Below are positions 15,984-26,580 of a stretch of DNA of 64,000 bases, piece after piece; position 1 is the first letter of the stretch; the number at the start of each line of letters is the position of its first letter. The stretch lies in contig JAMPYF010000018.1 in the NCBI GenBank assembly GCA_023700805.1, positions 21,176-85,175 of the forward strand. Reading direction: 5' to 3'. The position numbers and the translations under genes are program-made. The notes beneath the pieces were generated by a model, which was given only the letters and a program-made list of their open reading frames with translations, did no database searches and was not told the DNA's origin. The DNA comes from Sulfuritalea sp. (GTDB lineage: Bacteria > Pseudomonadota > Gammaproteobacteria > Burkholderiales > Rhodocyclaceae).

Positions 15984-16187
15984 ATGGACACCCGCACGCT
16001 CATCTTCTATGTTGCACTCCTGCTCAGTGCCGGAACTGTTGCCGAACTCTATGTGCGCATCAAGGGGATAGGTGAAAATGTCGAGAAACTGCGCGGCGTC
16101 GTCGTACCCAAAAAGCCAAGACTCGCCCCTCCCGTCCTGCTCCTGATCGCCGCCATCATCACCGCCGTCCTGACCATTCCGCGCTGA
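15984..16187 (+). CDS. Small membrane protein, hypothetical
   Basis: 67 residues with an N-terminal hydrophobic helix (LIFYVALLLSAGTVAELYV), a basic middle (KGIGENVEKLRGVVVPKKPR) and a second helix (VLLLIAAIITAVLTI). No family recognised. The start codon is eight bases after the previous stop. Confidence 0.6.
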   Translation: MDTRTLIFYVALLLSAGTVAELYVRIKGIGENVEKLRGVVVPKKPRLAPPVLLLIAAIITAVLTIPR

Positions 16188-16237
16188 TCGACGCGGCCGG
16201 CGGTCGCCATGGCGTGGTCATCGATGGGCGCCTGCAA

Positions 16238-16259
16238 CGCCGGGTCGCCAGCGCCAACT
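16238..16259 (-). repeat. Dispersed 22-bp element, copy 3
   Basis: Perfect 14-base core, then ACCCGGCG. Located in the gap before the octapeptide-repeat gene. Confidence 0.85.
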
Positions 16260-16367
16260 TTCGACAAGAGACCCGCGCAGCGCGTGTTCGCTGGCGAACA
16301 GACCCGATCCGGCACGCAACTCACAATTCCACGCGCCGCTCAACCAGTCAACCCGGACCGAAAGCCC

Positions 16368-16820
16368 ATGAAACCGATCTCCGCCGCACTGCTGCTGTTC
16401 GCCCTGGCCTGGCTGCCGCCGGCCCTGGCGACGGATCCCTGCGATTGCAGGGGCTACACCGGCCAGGGCGGCAGCTGCGACTCCGGATTGGGTGGAGCGG
16501 CCTACTCCGGACCCGGCGGACCCGCCTCCGCCGGCCATGAAGGCCCGTGCTATGCGGGACAGGGCGGCCCGCGCTATGCCGGACCGGGCGGCCCGCTTTA
16601 CGCCGGACCCGGCGGGACGCTCTATGCCGGTCCTGGCGGAGCGGCCTATGCCGGACCGGGCGGACCGGCAGATGCCGCGCCCGGCGGGCCGGCCCACAAC
16701 GGACCTGGCGGACCCGCCTACGCGGGGCCGGGCGGCGCCTGCTATGCCGGACCGGGCGGGCCGTGCTACGCCGGTCCCGGCGGCACCGGCCAGGGCTGCG
16801 CCTCAGTCTGCCGTCGATGA
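16368..16820 (+). CDS. Secreted octapeptide-repeat Gly/Pro-rich protein
   Basis: 150 residues. A Sec signal (ISAALLLFALAWLPPALA, cut after ATA) is followed by CDCRGYTGQGG and then ~12 tandem eight-residue units of the pattern YAGPGGPx, some with Cys as the variable residue. The tail is GCASVCRR. Glycine makes up over a third of the mature protein. It looks like a structural or matrix protein; the regularly placed cysteines could cross-link. It is not collagen, which needs a three-residue period. The DNA has a matching 24-bp period, so copy number may vary. No function is known. Confidence 0.7.
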   Translation: MKPISAALLLFALAWLPPALATDPCDCRGYTGQGGSCDSGLGGAAYSGPGGPASAGHEGPCYAGQGGPRYAGPGGPLYAGPGGTLYAGPGGAAYAGPGGPADAAPGGPAHNGPGGPAYAGPGGACYAGPGGPCYAGPGGTGQGCASVCRR

Positions 16821-17012
16821 ATCTTCCGCGTCGGCGCCACCCGCCGCCGCGTCGCGGCCCTGCTTCTGCCTGAGTCTTTGGTTCTTGTCGTCGTTGGCGA
16901 AGACGAAGCGGCCATGCAGCACACAGCCCTTCATGCCCGGGTCGCAACGCAGGTGATTGACCTTCGAGCACAGGTCGTCGGTTTCGTGTGGGCAACCCCA
17001 TGAGCCGGCCAT
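16803..17012 (-). CDS. Small cysteine-containing conserved protein
   Basis: 69 residues. The first half is a compact Cys motif (SWGCPHETDDLCSKVNHLRC, DPGMKGCVLHGR) that may bind a metal; the second half is charged (KNQRLRQKQGRDAAAGGADAED). AGGACG precedes ATG 17012. Its last six codons overlap the end of the octapeptide protein gene on the opposite strand. Confidence 0.7.
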   Translation of the reverse strand: MAGSWGCPHETDDLCSKVNHLRCDPGMKGCVLHGRFVFANDDKNQRLRQKQGRDAAAGGADAEDSSTAD

Positions 17013-17112
17013 GATTCGTCCTGCAGGATTGATGTACGAAAAAGCATAGCACGCGAAACCGCCTTCGCCGTCCCCTGCGCCGGACGCCGCTTGCCGCGGC
17101 TGCCCGGCGGCT

Positions 17113-17126
17113 TTGCGCTAGATCAA
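17113..17126. promoter_or_regulatory. FNR/Anr-type box upstream of the heme-sensor kinase
   Basis: TTGCGCTAGATCAA has one perfect FNR half-site (ATCAA) and one partial (TTGCG), spaced correctly by four bases. It lies ~90 bases before the first gene of the signalling cluster, which suggests oxygen- or NO-responsive control. Confidence 0.45.
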
Positions 17127-17203
17127 ACCTCCGCCATTGACAGTCCTCTGCGGACCACAATAAGTGTATGGTTTTGATTCCAGTCGGCCACGGAAATGCC
17201 GCA

Positions 17204-19117
17204 ATGAATAAAGCTCGGTGGGATATTTTTCGCTCATCCGCCGTAATTCGCTACGCGATGTTCGCCGCGGTCGCCTGGATGGCGATTTCGGCCGGGTCGA
17301 TAGCTTGGTACCTGCAGGACAGCGAGCGCCAGGTGCTCGAAATCGCCCACCACGAAGCCTCTGCCTATATCGGCAAGGACATGGCCTTCCGCGCCTGGGC
17401 CACCTCCCATGGCGGGGTCTATGTGCCGCCGACCGAGAAGACGCCGCCCAATCCCTACCTTGCGGCCACACCGGAGCGCGACGTGGTGACGACCACCGGC
17501 AAGAAGCTGACGCTGATGAATCCGGCCTACATGCTGCGCGAAGTGCAGACGCATTTCGCCGGGCCGTTCGGCGAAAAGGGACGCATCGTCAGCCTGCGCC
17601 CGCTCAACCCCATCAACACCCCGGATCAATGGGAACGCGCGGCGCTGCTGCGCTTCGAGACGGGCGCGCAGGAGGTGTCGGCGGTCGACAACATCGGCGG
17701 GGTGCCGCACCTGCGCGTGATGAAGCCCTTCTACACCGAGGACGGCTGCCTCAAATGCCATGGCCGCCAGGGCTACAAGGCCGGCGAAGTGCGCGGCGGG
17801 ATCGTCGTTTCGCTGTCCCTGGAACCTTTCTACGAAGCCGCCAGCCGGACCAAACGGCATCTGCTGGTCAGCCATTCCGCCGGCTGGTTGATCGGCCTGC
17901 TGGCGATCGGCCTGGTGGCGATACGCAGCCATCGGCGCGAACTCGAACGCAAGGCGGCGGAAGACGTCCTGCGCCACAGCGAATCCAGCCTGGCGGAAGC
18001 CCAGCGCATCGCCCATCTGGGCAATTGGGAGCTCGATCTGGTCGGCAACGTGCTGACCTGGTCGCCGGAGATCTTTCGGATATTCGAAATCGATCCGGCG
18101 CAATTCGGCGCCTCCTACGAAGCCTTTCTCGCGGCGATCCATCCCGACGACCGGGCCATGGTCAATAAGGCCTTCACCGACTCCGTGGCGAACCGGCAAC
18201 CCTATGACATCGTGCATCGCCTGCTGATGCAGGACGGCCGCGTCAAGTACGTCAATGAAAAATGCGAGACCCATTACGCGGCGGACGGCAAGCCCATACG
18301 CTCGCTGGGCACGGTGCATGACATCACCGAGCGCCAGCGCGCCGAGGAGCAGGTCCGCGCCCTCAACCAGGAACTGGAGCAGCGGGTCGCGGCGCGCACC
18401 ACACAACTGGAAGCCGCCAACAAGGAACTGGAGGCCTTCGCCTTTTCCGTCTCGCACGACCTGCGGGCGCCCTTGCGCGCCATCGACGGCTTCTCGCGCA
18501 TCCTGGTCGAGGATTACGAACACACGCTCGATGCCGAAGCCCGGCGCCTGCTCGGGGTGGTGCGCGAAAACAGCCAGCGCATGGGCCAGTTGATCGACGA
18601 CATACTGAGCTTTTCGCGCATGAGCCGCCGCGACATGGGCTTCAGCGACTTCGACCTGGCGGTGCTGGCGCAATCGGTGTTCGACGAGCAGCAGGCCGTC
18701 CTTCCCGAGCGCCGGCTGCTGCTGAAGCTCGGCGAACTGCCCACGGCGCGCGGCGACCGGGCGATGATCCGGCAGGTGCTGACGAACCTGATTGCGAACG
18801 CGATCAAGTTCACCGCGCCGCGCCCGCAAGCCGTGATCGAAATCGCCGGCGACAGCGCGAGCGGCAGCGACGAAAACCACTACTGGGTGCGCGACAACGG
18901 CGTCGGCTTCGACATGCAATACGCCGACAAGCTGTTCGGCGCCTTCCAGCGCCTGCACAGCACGGAACAGTTCGAGGGGACCGGCATCGGCCTGGCCATC
19001 GTCAAGCGCATCGTCACCCGCCACGGCGGACGGGTCTGGGCCGAGGGCAGGGTCAATGAAGGTGCGGCGATCCATTTCACCCTGCCACGCGGCAAGGCAC
19101 GGGAGGCGGCGAGATGA
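17204..19117 (+). CDS. Sensor histidine kinase with c-type-heme-like DUF3365 sensor domain and PAS
   Basis: About 637 residues. A first membrane helix ([19 protein letters not shown]) is followed by a periplasmic DUF3365/Tll0287-like domain with a covalent heme motif CLKCH near residues 182-186, then a second membrane helix, a PAS domain, a HisKA domain ([17 protein letters not shown]) and an HATPase domain ([28 protein letters not shown]). The CXXCH motif suggests it senses redox state or a gas such as NO or oxygen. ATG 17204 or ATG 17168 could start it. Its stop overlaps the next kinase, and kinase, kinase and receiver form one operon. Confidence 0.88.
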   Translation: MNKARWDIFRSSAVIRYAMFAAVAWMAISAGSIAWYLQDSERQVLEIAHHEASAYIGKDMAFRAWATSHGGVYVPPTEKTPPNPYLAATPERDVVTTTGKKLTLMNPAYMLREVQTHFAGPFGEKGRIVSLRPLNPINTPDQWERAALLRFETGAQEVSAVDNIGGVPHLRVMKPFYTEDGCLKCHGRQGYKAGEVRGGIVVSLSLEPFYEAASRTKRHLLVSHSAGWLIGLLAIGLVAIRSHRRELERKAAEDVLRHSESSLAEAQRIAHLGNWELDLVGNVLTWSPEIFRIFEIDPAQFGASYEAFLAAIHPDDRAMVNKAFTDSVANRQPYDIVHRLLMQDGRVKYVNEKCETHYAADGKPIRSLGTVHDITERQRAEEQVRALNQELEQRVAARTTQLEAANKELEAFAFSVSHDLRAPLRAIDGFSRILVEDYEHTLDAEARRLLGVVRENSQRMGQLIDDILSFSRMSRRDMGFSDFDLAVLAQSVFDEQQAVLPERRLLLKLGELPTARGDRAMIRQVLTNLIANAIKFTAPRPQAVIEIAGDSASGSDENHYWVRDNGVGFDMQYADKLFGAFQRLHSTEQFEGTGIGLAIVKRIVTRHGGRVWAEGRVNEGAAIHFTLPRGKAREAAR

Positions 19118-21642
19118 GCCCGCCACTGTCCGGCCGCGGCCCCGCGCGCCTGGCGAATGCGTCGTCGGGGGCATTCATCCGCTGGATGCAGACGGGCGTT
19201 GCCCTGATCAACCTGCTGGTGTTCGGCGTCGTGGCCGTTTCGCTTTATGAAAGTCATGCGGAATCGCAGCAGCGAGCCGGGCTCACGGCGCAGAACCTGT
19301 CGAACCTGCTGGCCCAGGGCGTCGCCGGCGACATCGACAGAATTGACCTGACACTGCTTTCCGCGGTGGACGAAGTGCAACGCCAGCTCGCCGACGGCGC
19401 CATCGACGGGCCGGCGCTGAATGCCTTTCTGGCGCGACAGCAGGGGCGTCTGCCCGAGATTTTCAGCCTGCGCACGACCGATGCCGACGGTATCGTCACG
19501 CATGGGATAGGCGTGGCTCCGACGGCCCGACAAAACAATTCCGACCGCGAGTACTTCACCCGCCAGCGCGACAATCCGGGAACCGGTCTGGTGATCGCCA
19601 GCCCGGTATTCACGCGCCTCGACCAGCGCTGGGCAGTTCCCCTGTCACGCGCCATCCATCTGCCGGACGGATCCTTCGGCGGCGTGGTCTATGCCAACCT
19701 TTCGCTGGATCACCTGGCCAACACGCTTGCCGCCATCGATGTCGGCCGGCGCGGATCAGTCTCCCTGCGCGACAGGGAACTGAGGATATTCGCACTCTCG
19801 CCGGTTCCCGCGAACTTCGACCAGGTCGCCGGCGAAAAGCTACCCATGCCGGAACTGCAGGCGCTGATCGAGGCCGACAGGCATGCCGGCAGCTATGTTT
19901 CGGCGCGCGCGGTCGATGGCGTCGAACGCAAATTTGCCGTGCGCCGCGTTGCCGGCTTTCCCCTCTATGTCGTCGTCGGCAGGGCCACCGACGACTACAT
20001 GGCGCAATGGCGGAAGCTGGCGACCAACACCGCGGCGATGGTGGGGCTGTTTTTCCTGGCGACGCTGATTTCGTCCTGGCTGATCGACCGCAACTGGAAG
20101 CACCAGCTGGCCGCGACGCAGGAACTGGCGCGCGAGGAGGAAAAATTCCATACCGTCGCCGATTACACCTACGATTGGGAGTACTGGGAGGGCCCGGGCG
20201 GCGAAATACTGTTTATGTCGCCCTCGTGCGACCGGGTGACGGGCTATTCCCCGGCCGAGTTCCTGGCGCAACCGGATCTGCTCTACCGGATCATCCATCC
20301 CGACGATGCCCACCTGATGGCCGACCACCAGAGGGACATCGCCGCCAGGGACGAGGCCGGGGTGGACTTTCGCATCCTGCGCCGCGATGGCGAGGTCCGC
20401 TGGATAGGCCACGGCTGCCGTGCCGTGTTCGGCCGCGACGGCAAGTTCATGGGGCGCCGCGCCAACAACCGCGACATCACCGAGCGCAAGCGGATCGAGC
20501 ACGAGATTCGCCAGGCGGTTGCCTACAATCGCAGCCTGATCGAGGCCAGCCTTGATCCGCTGGTGACGATAGGCGCCGACGGCAAGATCACCGACGTGAA
20601 TTCGGCGACCGAGGCGGTGACCGGCTACGCCCGGGACAGGCTGATCGGCACCGAGTTCTCGGACTATTTCTCCGATCCCGACAAGGCACGTGCCGGCTAT
20701 CGGCAGGTGTTCGCCGAGGGCAAGGTGCGCGACTACGAGCTGGAGATTCGGCACCAGGACGGACATTTGACACAGGTGCTGTATAACGCGGCGCTGTATC
20801 GCGACGACACCGGCGAGGCGATCGGCGTATTCGCCGCAGCACGCGACATCTCGGAGCGCAAGCGCGCCGAGGAGGCGGTGAATCGGCTCAACACCGAACT
20901 CGAACAGCGCGTGGCGAGGCGCACTGCCGAACTGGAGGCGGCCAACAAGGAACTCGAGGACTTCTCTTACTCGATCTCCCACGATCTGCGCACACCCTTG
21001 CGCGCGATTGCCGGATTCGCCCGCATCCTGGTCGATGAACATGCCGCCACCCTCGACAGCGAAGGCCTGCGTCTGCTCGACGTGGTCCAGGCGAATACGG
21101 TGCGTATGGGCCGTTTGATCGACGAGTTGCTCGAGTTCCTGCGCCTCGGCCGACGGCCGATGAATTTCGGGTCTGTTGACGTCGCGCAGCTGGTTCTGGA
21201 AATCTTCAGGGAACTGCAGGCCTCGGTGCCGGACCGCGAGCTGCAACTGGTGTTGAAGAATCCGCCGCCACTGTGGGGCGACCGCACCATGATCCGCCGC
21301 CTGCTGACGAACCTGCTCTCGAATGCGGTTAAATTCACCCTGCCGCGGCCGCTGGCGGTGATCGAAGTCGGCGGCGAGATCAAGGGCGATCAGGTGCTCT
21401 ACTATGTCAAGGACAACGGCGTGGGCTTCGACATGCAATACGTGGATAAGCTGTTCCAGGTCTTTGAGCGCGTGCATCCGGTCGGACAGTTCGAAGGCAG
21501 CGGTACCGGCCTGGCCATGGTCAGGCGCATCGTCGGCCGCCATGGCGGCCGCGTCTGGGCCGAAGGCCAGGTCGACGTCGGTGCCACCATCAGTTTTACC
21601 TTGCCGGCAAGAGAGGTCGCAAATGACTCAACGCAACGATGA
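19114..21642 (+). CDS. Sensor histidine kinase with double-Cache and two PAS domains
   Basis: 842 residues. Membrane helices near 25-45 and 305-325 enclose a periplasmic Cache-like sensor ([35 protein letters not shown]). Inside are two PAS domains ([35 protein letters not shown]), a coiled stretch, HisKA ([17 protein letters not shown]) and HATPase ([24 protein letters not shown]). Its kinase core closely resembles that of the neighbouring heme-type kinase, including the linker [17 protein letters not shown], indicating duplication followed by exchange of sensor domains. The signal is unknown. The gene begins within the last four bases of the previous one. Confidence 0.9.
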   Translation: MSPPLSGRGPARLANASSGAFIRWMQTGVALINLLVFGVVAVSLYESHAESQQRAGLTAQNLSNLLAQGVAGDIDRIDLTLLSAVDEVQRQLADGAIDGPALNAFLARQQGRLPEIFSLRTTDADGIVTHGIGVAPTARQNNSDREYFTRQRDNPGTGLVIASPVFTRLDQRWAVPLSRAIHLPDGSFGGVVYANLSLDHLANTLAAIDVGRRGSVSLRDRELRIFALSPVPANFDQVAGEKLPMPELQALIEADRHAGSYVSARAVDGVERKFAVRRVAGFPLYVVVGRATDDYMAQWRKLATNTAAMVGLFFLATLISSWLIDRNWKHQLAATQELAREEEKFHTVADYTYDWEYWEGPGGEILFMSPSCDRVTGYSPAEFLAQPDLLYRIIHPDDAHLMADHQRDIAARDEAGVDFRILRRDGEVRWIGHGCRAVFGRDGKFMGRRANNRDITERKRIEHEIRQAVAYNRSLIEASLDPLVTIGADGKITDVNSATEAVTGYARDRLIGTEFSDYFSDPDKARAGYRQVFAEGKVRDYELEIRHQDGHLTQVLYNAALYRDDTGEAIGVFAAARDISERKRAEEAVNRLNTELEQRVARRTAELEAANKELEDFSYSISHDLRTPLRAIAGFARILVDEHAATLDSEGLRLLDVVQANTVRMGRLIDELLEFLRLGRRPMNFGSVDVAQLVLEIFRELQASVPDRELQLVLKNPPPLWGDRTMIRRLLTNLLSNAVKFTLPRPLAVIEVGGEIKGDQVLYYVKDNGVGFDMQYVDKLFQVFERVHPVGQFEGSGTGLAMVRRIVGRHGGRVWAEGQVDVGATISFTLPAREVANDSTQR

Positions 21643-22072
21643 AGTGGAAATCCTGCTGGTCGAGGACACGGCGGCGGACGCCGAGCTGACCATCCGCGCC
21701 CTGAAGAAGAACTGCCTGGTGAATAACCTGGTCTGGGTCAAGGACGGCGCCGAGGCGCTCGACTTCGTCTTCGCTACCGGGGCCTACGCCGGACGCGACC
21801 AGGCCCGCCAGCCCAAGGTGGTCCTGCTCGATCTGCGCCTGCCGCGCATCAGCGGCGTCGAGGTGCTGCGGCGGCTGAAGAACGACGACCGCACCCGGAC
21901 GATCCCGGTCGTGGTGCTGACTTCCTCGAAGGAGGACGTCGACGTCGAGGAATGCTACCGGCTCGGCGTCAACAGCTACATCGCCAAGCCCGTGTCCTTC
22001 GACGAGTTCGTCAAGGTGGTGGGTGAACTGGGCCTTTACTGGCTGCTGCTGAACAAGATACCCAATGAGTGA
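21623..22072 (+). CDS. Stand-alone receiver response regulator (Rcp1-like)
   Basis: 149-residue single-domain receiver. Phosphorylation residue D in [13 protein letters not shown]; acidic pocket [11 protein letters not shown]; switch T in [11 protein letters not shown] in YIAKPVSF. It has no output domain, as in cyanobacterial Rcp1 and related regulators. Its start lies inside the end of the Cache-PAS kinase, its probable partner, and the HD-GYP receiver follows after six bases. Confidence 0.9.
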   Translation: MTQRNDEVEILLVEDTAADAELTIRALKKNCLVNNLVWVKDGAEALDFVFATGAYAGRDQARQPKVVLLDLRLPRISGVEVLRRLKNDDRTRTIPVVVLTSSKEDVDVEECYRLGVNSYIAKPVSFDEFVKVVGELGLYWLLLNKIPNE

Positions 22073-22078
22073 GCTGCA

Positions 22079-24364
22079 ATGACAGAGGGACTGAAAATCC
22101 TGCTGCTGGAAGACGAACCGATCGACGCCGAACTGGCGACGCGTGCGCTGCACAAGGCCGGCATCGAGTTCTCCCCCCTGCGTGTGGAAACCCGGGACGC
22201 CTTCGTTGCGGCGCTGAAGGATTTCCGCCCCGACATCGTTCTCGCCGACTATCGGCTGCCGACCTTCGACGGCCTCGAAGCACTGGCCATCGCCGTGGAA
22301 CAGGCGCCGGACGTGCCTTTCATCTTCGTCTCCGGCGCCATGGGCGAGGAGTTTGCGATCGAGACCCTGCATCAGGGCGCGGCGGACTATGTCATCAAGG
22401 ACCGCCTCGGCAAGCTCGCGCCGGCGGTCAGCCGTGCCTTGCAGGAAGCGGCGGAGCGCCGCCTGCGCCACCGCGCCGAAATCGAACTGGCGGCAAGCGA
22501 GGAGCGATTTCGGAAAATCGCCGAATCGGCACAGGATGGGCTGATCACGGTCGACCAAAGCGAGTCGATCACCTACTGGAACCCTGCGGCGGAACGCATG
22601 TTCGGTTACAGCGCGGCAGAAACCATCGGCCGCTCCCTGCATCGACTGCTGGCACCGGCGCGCTACCAACAGGCCATACAGCAGGGCTGGGACCGCTTTT
22701 GCGCGACCGGTCAGGGACCGGTGGTCGGCCACACCCTGGAAATGTCGGGCCTGCGCAAGAACGGCGAAGAATTTCCGGTCGAATTGTCGATTTCCTCGGT
22801 GGCGATCGACGGGCACTGGCACGCCACGGGCATCGTGCGCGACATTTCCGAACGCCACCGGGCCGAGGCCTTGCGCCGCGAACTGGCCGCCATCGTCGAA
22901 TCCTCGGAAGACGCCATCATCGGCAAGGCAACGGACGGTCGCATCACGACCTGGAACAGCGGCGCCGAGAAAATGTACGGCTACACCGCCGCCGAAATCG
23001 TCGGCAAGCGGATAAATCTATTGGCGCCGGACGATCGCCAGCAGGAAATAGTCGATCTGCTCGAAACGGTCAGGAGCGGCAAGAGCGTCGCGCATTACGA
23101 AACCGTGCGCATGCGCAGCGATGGCCACCTGATCGAGGTGTCGCTGTCGCTGTCGCCGATCCGCGACTCCTCGGGAAGGATCAGCGGCGTGTCGACGATC
23201 GCGCGCGACATCACGGCACGCAAGGCCGCCGAGCGCGCGATCCAGCGCAGCAACCGCTTCCTGCGCACCCTCAGCCGCTGCAATGAAACCCTGGTCCATG
23301 CCACCGAGGAAATGGCCCTGCTGGAGGACATGTGCCGCGTGGTGGTGGAAGCGGGCGGCTTCCCGTTGGCCTGGGTGGCCTATGTCGAGCACGATGCCGC
23401 CCGATCGCTGAGGCCGATGGCGCAGTTCGGCGAGCGCGCCGCCGAATATGTGGCAGGACTCAACCTGACCTGGGACGACAATGAGCGCGGCGAGGGACCG
23501 AACGGGCGGGCCGTGCGCAGCGGCCAGATCCAGGTTGCCGAGGATATCGCCACTGCGCCAGGGCGCTCGCCCCTGCGCTTGCGCGCGCTGGAATTCGGTT
23601 ACCGTTCGAATGTCGCCCTGCCGCTCAAAATCGATCGCGACGTAATCGGCACGCTCAACATCTATTCGGTCGAGGCCGGGGTGTTCGGCGACGAGGAAGT
23701 GAGCCTGCTCGCCGAACTCGCCGCCGACCTTGCCTTCGGCATAGTCACGGTGCGCGGCCGCGCCGCGCAGCGCGACAGCGCGCTCAAGCTCGAACACGCC
23801 CTGGAGGACACGATCCAGGCCATCGCCACGACGATCGAGGCGCGCGACCCCTACACGGCGGGGCACCAGCAGCGGGTCAGCCTGCTGGCGACCGCGATCG
23901 CCCGCGAAATGGGGGTCGCCGACGCCGTCGTGGCCGGGGTCCAGCGCGGCGCGGTGATTCACGACATCGGCAAGGTCTATGTTCCGGCGGAGATCCTGAA
24001 CCGGCCGGGGAAACTCAGCGACATCGAGTTCTCGCTGATCAGGACCCATTCCCAGGTCGGCTACGACATCATCAAGGACATCGATTTTCCCTGGCCCATC
24101 GCCAAGATCATTCTCCAGCACCACGAGCGCATGGATGGCAGCGGCTATCCGAACGGACTGAAGGGCGAGGAGATCCTGCTGGAGGCGCGAATCATCGCCG
24201 TGGCCGACGTCGTCGAAGCCATGATGAACCACCGCCCCTACCGCGCCGCCCTGGGCCTCGACGCGGCCATCACGGAGATCGAACGCTGCGCCGGCGGGCA
24301 GTTCGACCCGCAGGTGGTTGCGGCCTGCGTCCAGGTGATGCGCCGGGGCAAGCCGTTTAACTGA
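22079..24364 (+). CDS. Receiver-PAS-PAS-GAF-HD-GYP cyclic di-GMP phosphodiesterase
   Basis: 761 residues. Order: receiver (LLLEDEPIDAE, IVLADYRLP), two PAS domains (near 160-270 and 285-400), a GAF domain (near 405-570), and an HD-GYP domain at 580-755 (GHQQRVSLL, VIHDIGKVYVP, HHERMDGSGYPNG, ADVVEAMMNHRPYR). HD-GYP enzymes degrade cyclic di-GMP, and the motifs look intact. It is likely the output of the two kinases encoded before it, through phosphotransfer to its receiver. Confidence 0.92.
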   Translation: MTEGLKILLLEDEPIDAELATRALHKAGIEFSPLRVETRDAFVAALKDFRPDIVLADYRLPTFDGLEALAIAVEQAPDVPFIFVSGAMGEEFAIETLHQGAADYVIKDRLGKLAPAVSRALQEAAERRLRHRAEIELAASEERFRKIAESAQDGLITVDQSESITYWNPAAERMFGYSAAETIGRSLHRLLAPARYQQAIQQGWDRFCATGQGPVVGHTLEMSGLRKNGEEFPVELSISSVAIDGHWHATGIVRDISERHRAEALRRELAAIVESSEDAIIGKATDGRITTWNSGAEKMYGYTAAEIVGKRINLLAPDDRQQEIVDLLETVRSGKSVAHYETVRMRSDGHLIEVSLSLSPIRDSSGRISGVSTIARDITARKAAERAIQRSNRFLRTLSRCNETLVHATEEMALLEDMCRVVVEAGGFPLAWVAYVEHDAARSLRPMAQFGERAAEYVAGLNLTWDDNERGEGPNGRAVRSGQIQVAEDIATAPGRSPLRLRALEFGYRSNVALPLKIDRDVIGTLNIYSVEAGVFGDEEVSLLAELAADLAFGIVTVRGRAAQRDSALKLEHALEDTIQAIATTIEARDPYTAGHQQRVSLLATAIAREMGVADAVVAGVQRGAVIHDIGKVYVPAEILNRPGKLSDIEFSLIRTHSQVGYDIIKDIDFPWPIAKIILQHHERMDGSGYPNGLKGEEILLEARIIAVADVVEAMMNHRPYRAALGLDAAITEIERCAGGQFDPQVVAACVQVMRRGKPFN

Positions 24365-24385
24365 CGGCAGCGGCGGGCGCCGGCG

Positions 24386-26524
24386 CTATTCCTCCCTGCC
24401 GGCCGCGGCGGACAGCTTCGCGCGCCAGACCGGATCGACCTGGCGCAAGGCTGCCGCTGCCGCCTGCACCGACAAGGGCCGGGAAAAATAATGTCCCTGG
24501 ACATGGGGACAGTCCATGGACTTGAGCAACTGCACCTCTTCGGCCGTTTCGGGCCCTTCCGCGATGACGTCCATTTTCAGGGACTGCGCCAGGCTCAGGA
24601 TGGCGCGCACGATGGCCACGGCCTCGACCGAGCTTCCCATGTTGCGGATGAAGGACTGGTCTATCTTCAGGGTGTCGACGGGAAAGCGATGCAGGTAGCT
24701 GAGCGAGGAATAGCCGGTGCCAAAATCGTCCATGCTGATGCGCACCCCGATGTCCTTCAACTGCCGCAGCTTCTCCGACGCCGCCGTCACATCGGCCATG
24801 AGTATGCTTTCGGTGATTTCCAGTTTCAGGTTCGCCGCCGGCAGCCCGCTCCTGCGCAGCGTATCCGCGACTTGCGCAACCAGGTCGTTGTTGCCGAACA
24901 GCTGCCGGCTTGAGAGATTCACGCTGATGGTGACGTGATCCATGCCCGGCCCCAGGCTGCGCCAGCTTGCCAGCTGCCGGCAGGCCTCGAACAGCACCCA
25001 TTGCCCGATGGCCGCGATCAGGCCGGTTTCCTCGGCCAGGGGGATGAACTCGGCGGGTGAAACCGGCCCGAGTTCGGCGTGATGCCAGCGCATCAGCGCC
25101 TCGAAGCCGACCAGCTGCCCCGAACCGAGCGCAATCACGGGTTGATAGTCGAGATGGAAGCCCTGCTGCTCGACCGCCCGCCGCAAGTCGGCCTCCATGT
25201 GCAATTCGGCCACCGCCCGGGCGTGCATGGCCGCGTCGAACAGCGAATAGCAGGCCTTGCCCTGTGCCTTGGCGCGGTACATCGCGGTATCGGCATCGCG
25301 CAGCAGTTCTTCGGGCTGGGTGTAGTGCGGCGAGTTGATGGCCACGCCTATGCTGCCGGACATGGACAGCACGTGCCCGTCTATGGTCAGCGACTTTTCC
25401 AGGCCGGCCTGCACCCGTTCGGCGACGCGGATCGCATCGGACTCGCCGGAAATGTCGTCCAGCAGCAGGATAAACTCGTCGCCGCCGAGCCGCGCCAGCG
25501 TGTCCTCGGGCCGGCAGCACAGCGCCAGGCGGCGCCCGCACTCGATCAGAAAGCGGTCGCCCACCATGTGCCCGAGGCTGTCATTGACGTTCTTGAAGCG
25601 ATCGAGATCGATGAACAGCACGGCGAACATGTGCTCCGGATGCCGCTGCGCCCGGTCGAGGGCGCGCCGCAGGGACTCCATCAGCAAGGCGCGATTGGGC
25701 AGCCCGGTCAGCGAATCGTGCAGTGCGTCGTGCTGCAGTTGCTGCGCGGCAAGCTTGCGTTCGTCGATGTCGGTCTGCGAACCGGCCAACCGCCAGGTCA
25801 TGCCGTGTGCATCGCGCACGGCGATGCCGCGGCACAGCATCCAGCGATGGCTGCCGTCCTTGTGCAGGATGCGGTACTCGGCCACCAGATGGTCGGTCTG
25901 CCCGGCCACGCAACGTCCGAGCCGCTCGCGGAACTCGGGCAGGTCCTCGGCATGGATGCGCTGCAGCCAGTCGTCCTCGGTGCTGCCGATCTGATCCTCG
26001 GCAAAGCCGAGCATGGCTTTCCAGCGCGGCGAAAAATACACGTGGCGCTGGAGCAGATGCCAGTCCCACAGGCCGTCGTTGGAACCCGCCGCCGCCAGGG
26101 CATAGCGCTCCTCGCTGGCGCGCAAGGCCCTCTCGGCCTCTTTGCGCTCCAGGGCGTAGCGCATCGCGCGCTGCAGCAGGTTGCTGTCGACATGGCCCTT
26201 GACCAGGTAGTCCTGGGCGCCGGTCTTGACCGCGCTGAGGGCCAGCACTTCGTCGTCGGTTCCGGTCAGCACGATGATCGGCACCTGGGGCGCGCGCGCA
26301 AACACGGTGCTGAAGGTGTCGAGCCCCAGGCTGTCGGGCAGGGAAAGATCCAGCAGCACCATGCCGATATCGCCCTGGTCCAGGAAATCCAGTCCGGAGG
26401 AGAGCCGGTCCGCCTGGCGCCAAAGGCGGAACTGATCCTGGTTGCTTTCCTGGAGCATCTCCTGGATCAGGCGCGCATCGCCGGGATTGTCCTCGACCAG
26501 GAGGACATTCGCCGCATGGTTCAC
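24386..26524 (-). CDS. Receiver-PAS-GGDEF-EAL protein
   Basis: About 712 residues. A receiver ([31 protein letters not shown]), a PAS domain (ERYALAAAGSNDGLWDW), a GGDEF domain with an intact LARLGGDEF motif and an EAL domain (FEALMRWHH, LEITESILM, DDFGTGYSSLSYL). Both cyclic di-GMP synthesis and breakdown motifs are kept. GTG 26524 has a strong GGAGGGG in front; ATG 26584 overlaps the preceding stop and would add 20 residues. It converges with the HD-GYP gene, so opposing cyclic di-GMP enzymes sit end to end. Confidence 0.9.
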   Translation of the reverse strand: MNHAANVLLVEDNPGDARLIQEMLQESNQDQFRLWRQADRLSSGLDFLDQGDIGMVLLDLSLPDSLGLDTFSTVFARAPQVPIIVLTGTDDEVLALSAVKTGAQDYLVKGHVDSNLLQRAMRYALERKEAERALRASEERYALAAAGSNDGLWDWHLLQRHVYFSPRWKAMLGFAEDQIGSTEDDWLQRIHAEDLPEFRERLGRCVAGQTDHLVAEYRILHKDGSHRWMLCRGIAVRDAHGMTWRLAGSQTDIDERKLAAQQLQHDALHDSLTGLPNRALLMESLRRALDRAQRHPEHMFAVLFIDLDRFKNVNDSLGHMVGDRFLIECGRRLALCCRPEDTLARLGGDEFILLLDDISGESDAIRVAERVQAGLEKSLTIDGHVLSMSGSIGVAINSPHYTQPEELLRDADTAMYRAKAQGKACYSLFDAAMHARAVAELHMEADLRRAVEQQGFHLDYQPVIALGSGQLVGFEALMRWHHAELGPVSPAEFIPLAEETGLIAAIGQWVLFEACRQLASWRSLGPGMDHVTISVNLSSRQLFGNNDLVAQVADTLRRSGLPAANLKLEITESILMADVTAASEKLRQLKDIGVRISMDDFGTGYSSLSYLHRFPVDTLKIDQSFIRNMGSSVEAVAIVRAILSLAQSLKMDVIAEGPETAEEVQLLKSMDCPHVQGHYFSRPLSVQAAAAALRQVDPVWRAKLSAAAGREE

Positions 26525-26580
26525 TGGATTCCCCTCCCGCCGGCCCACTCGCCCAGCGACGGGGGGTGACACAAGGTGTC

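Noticed and set aside
16368..16820. Collagen-like protein
   Set aside because: The repeat period is eight residues, not three, so a triple helix is not supported.
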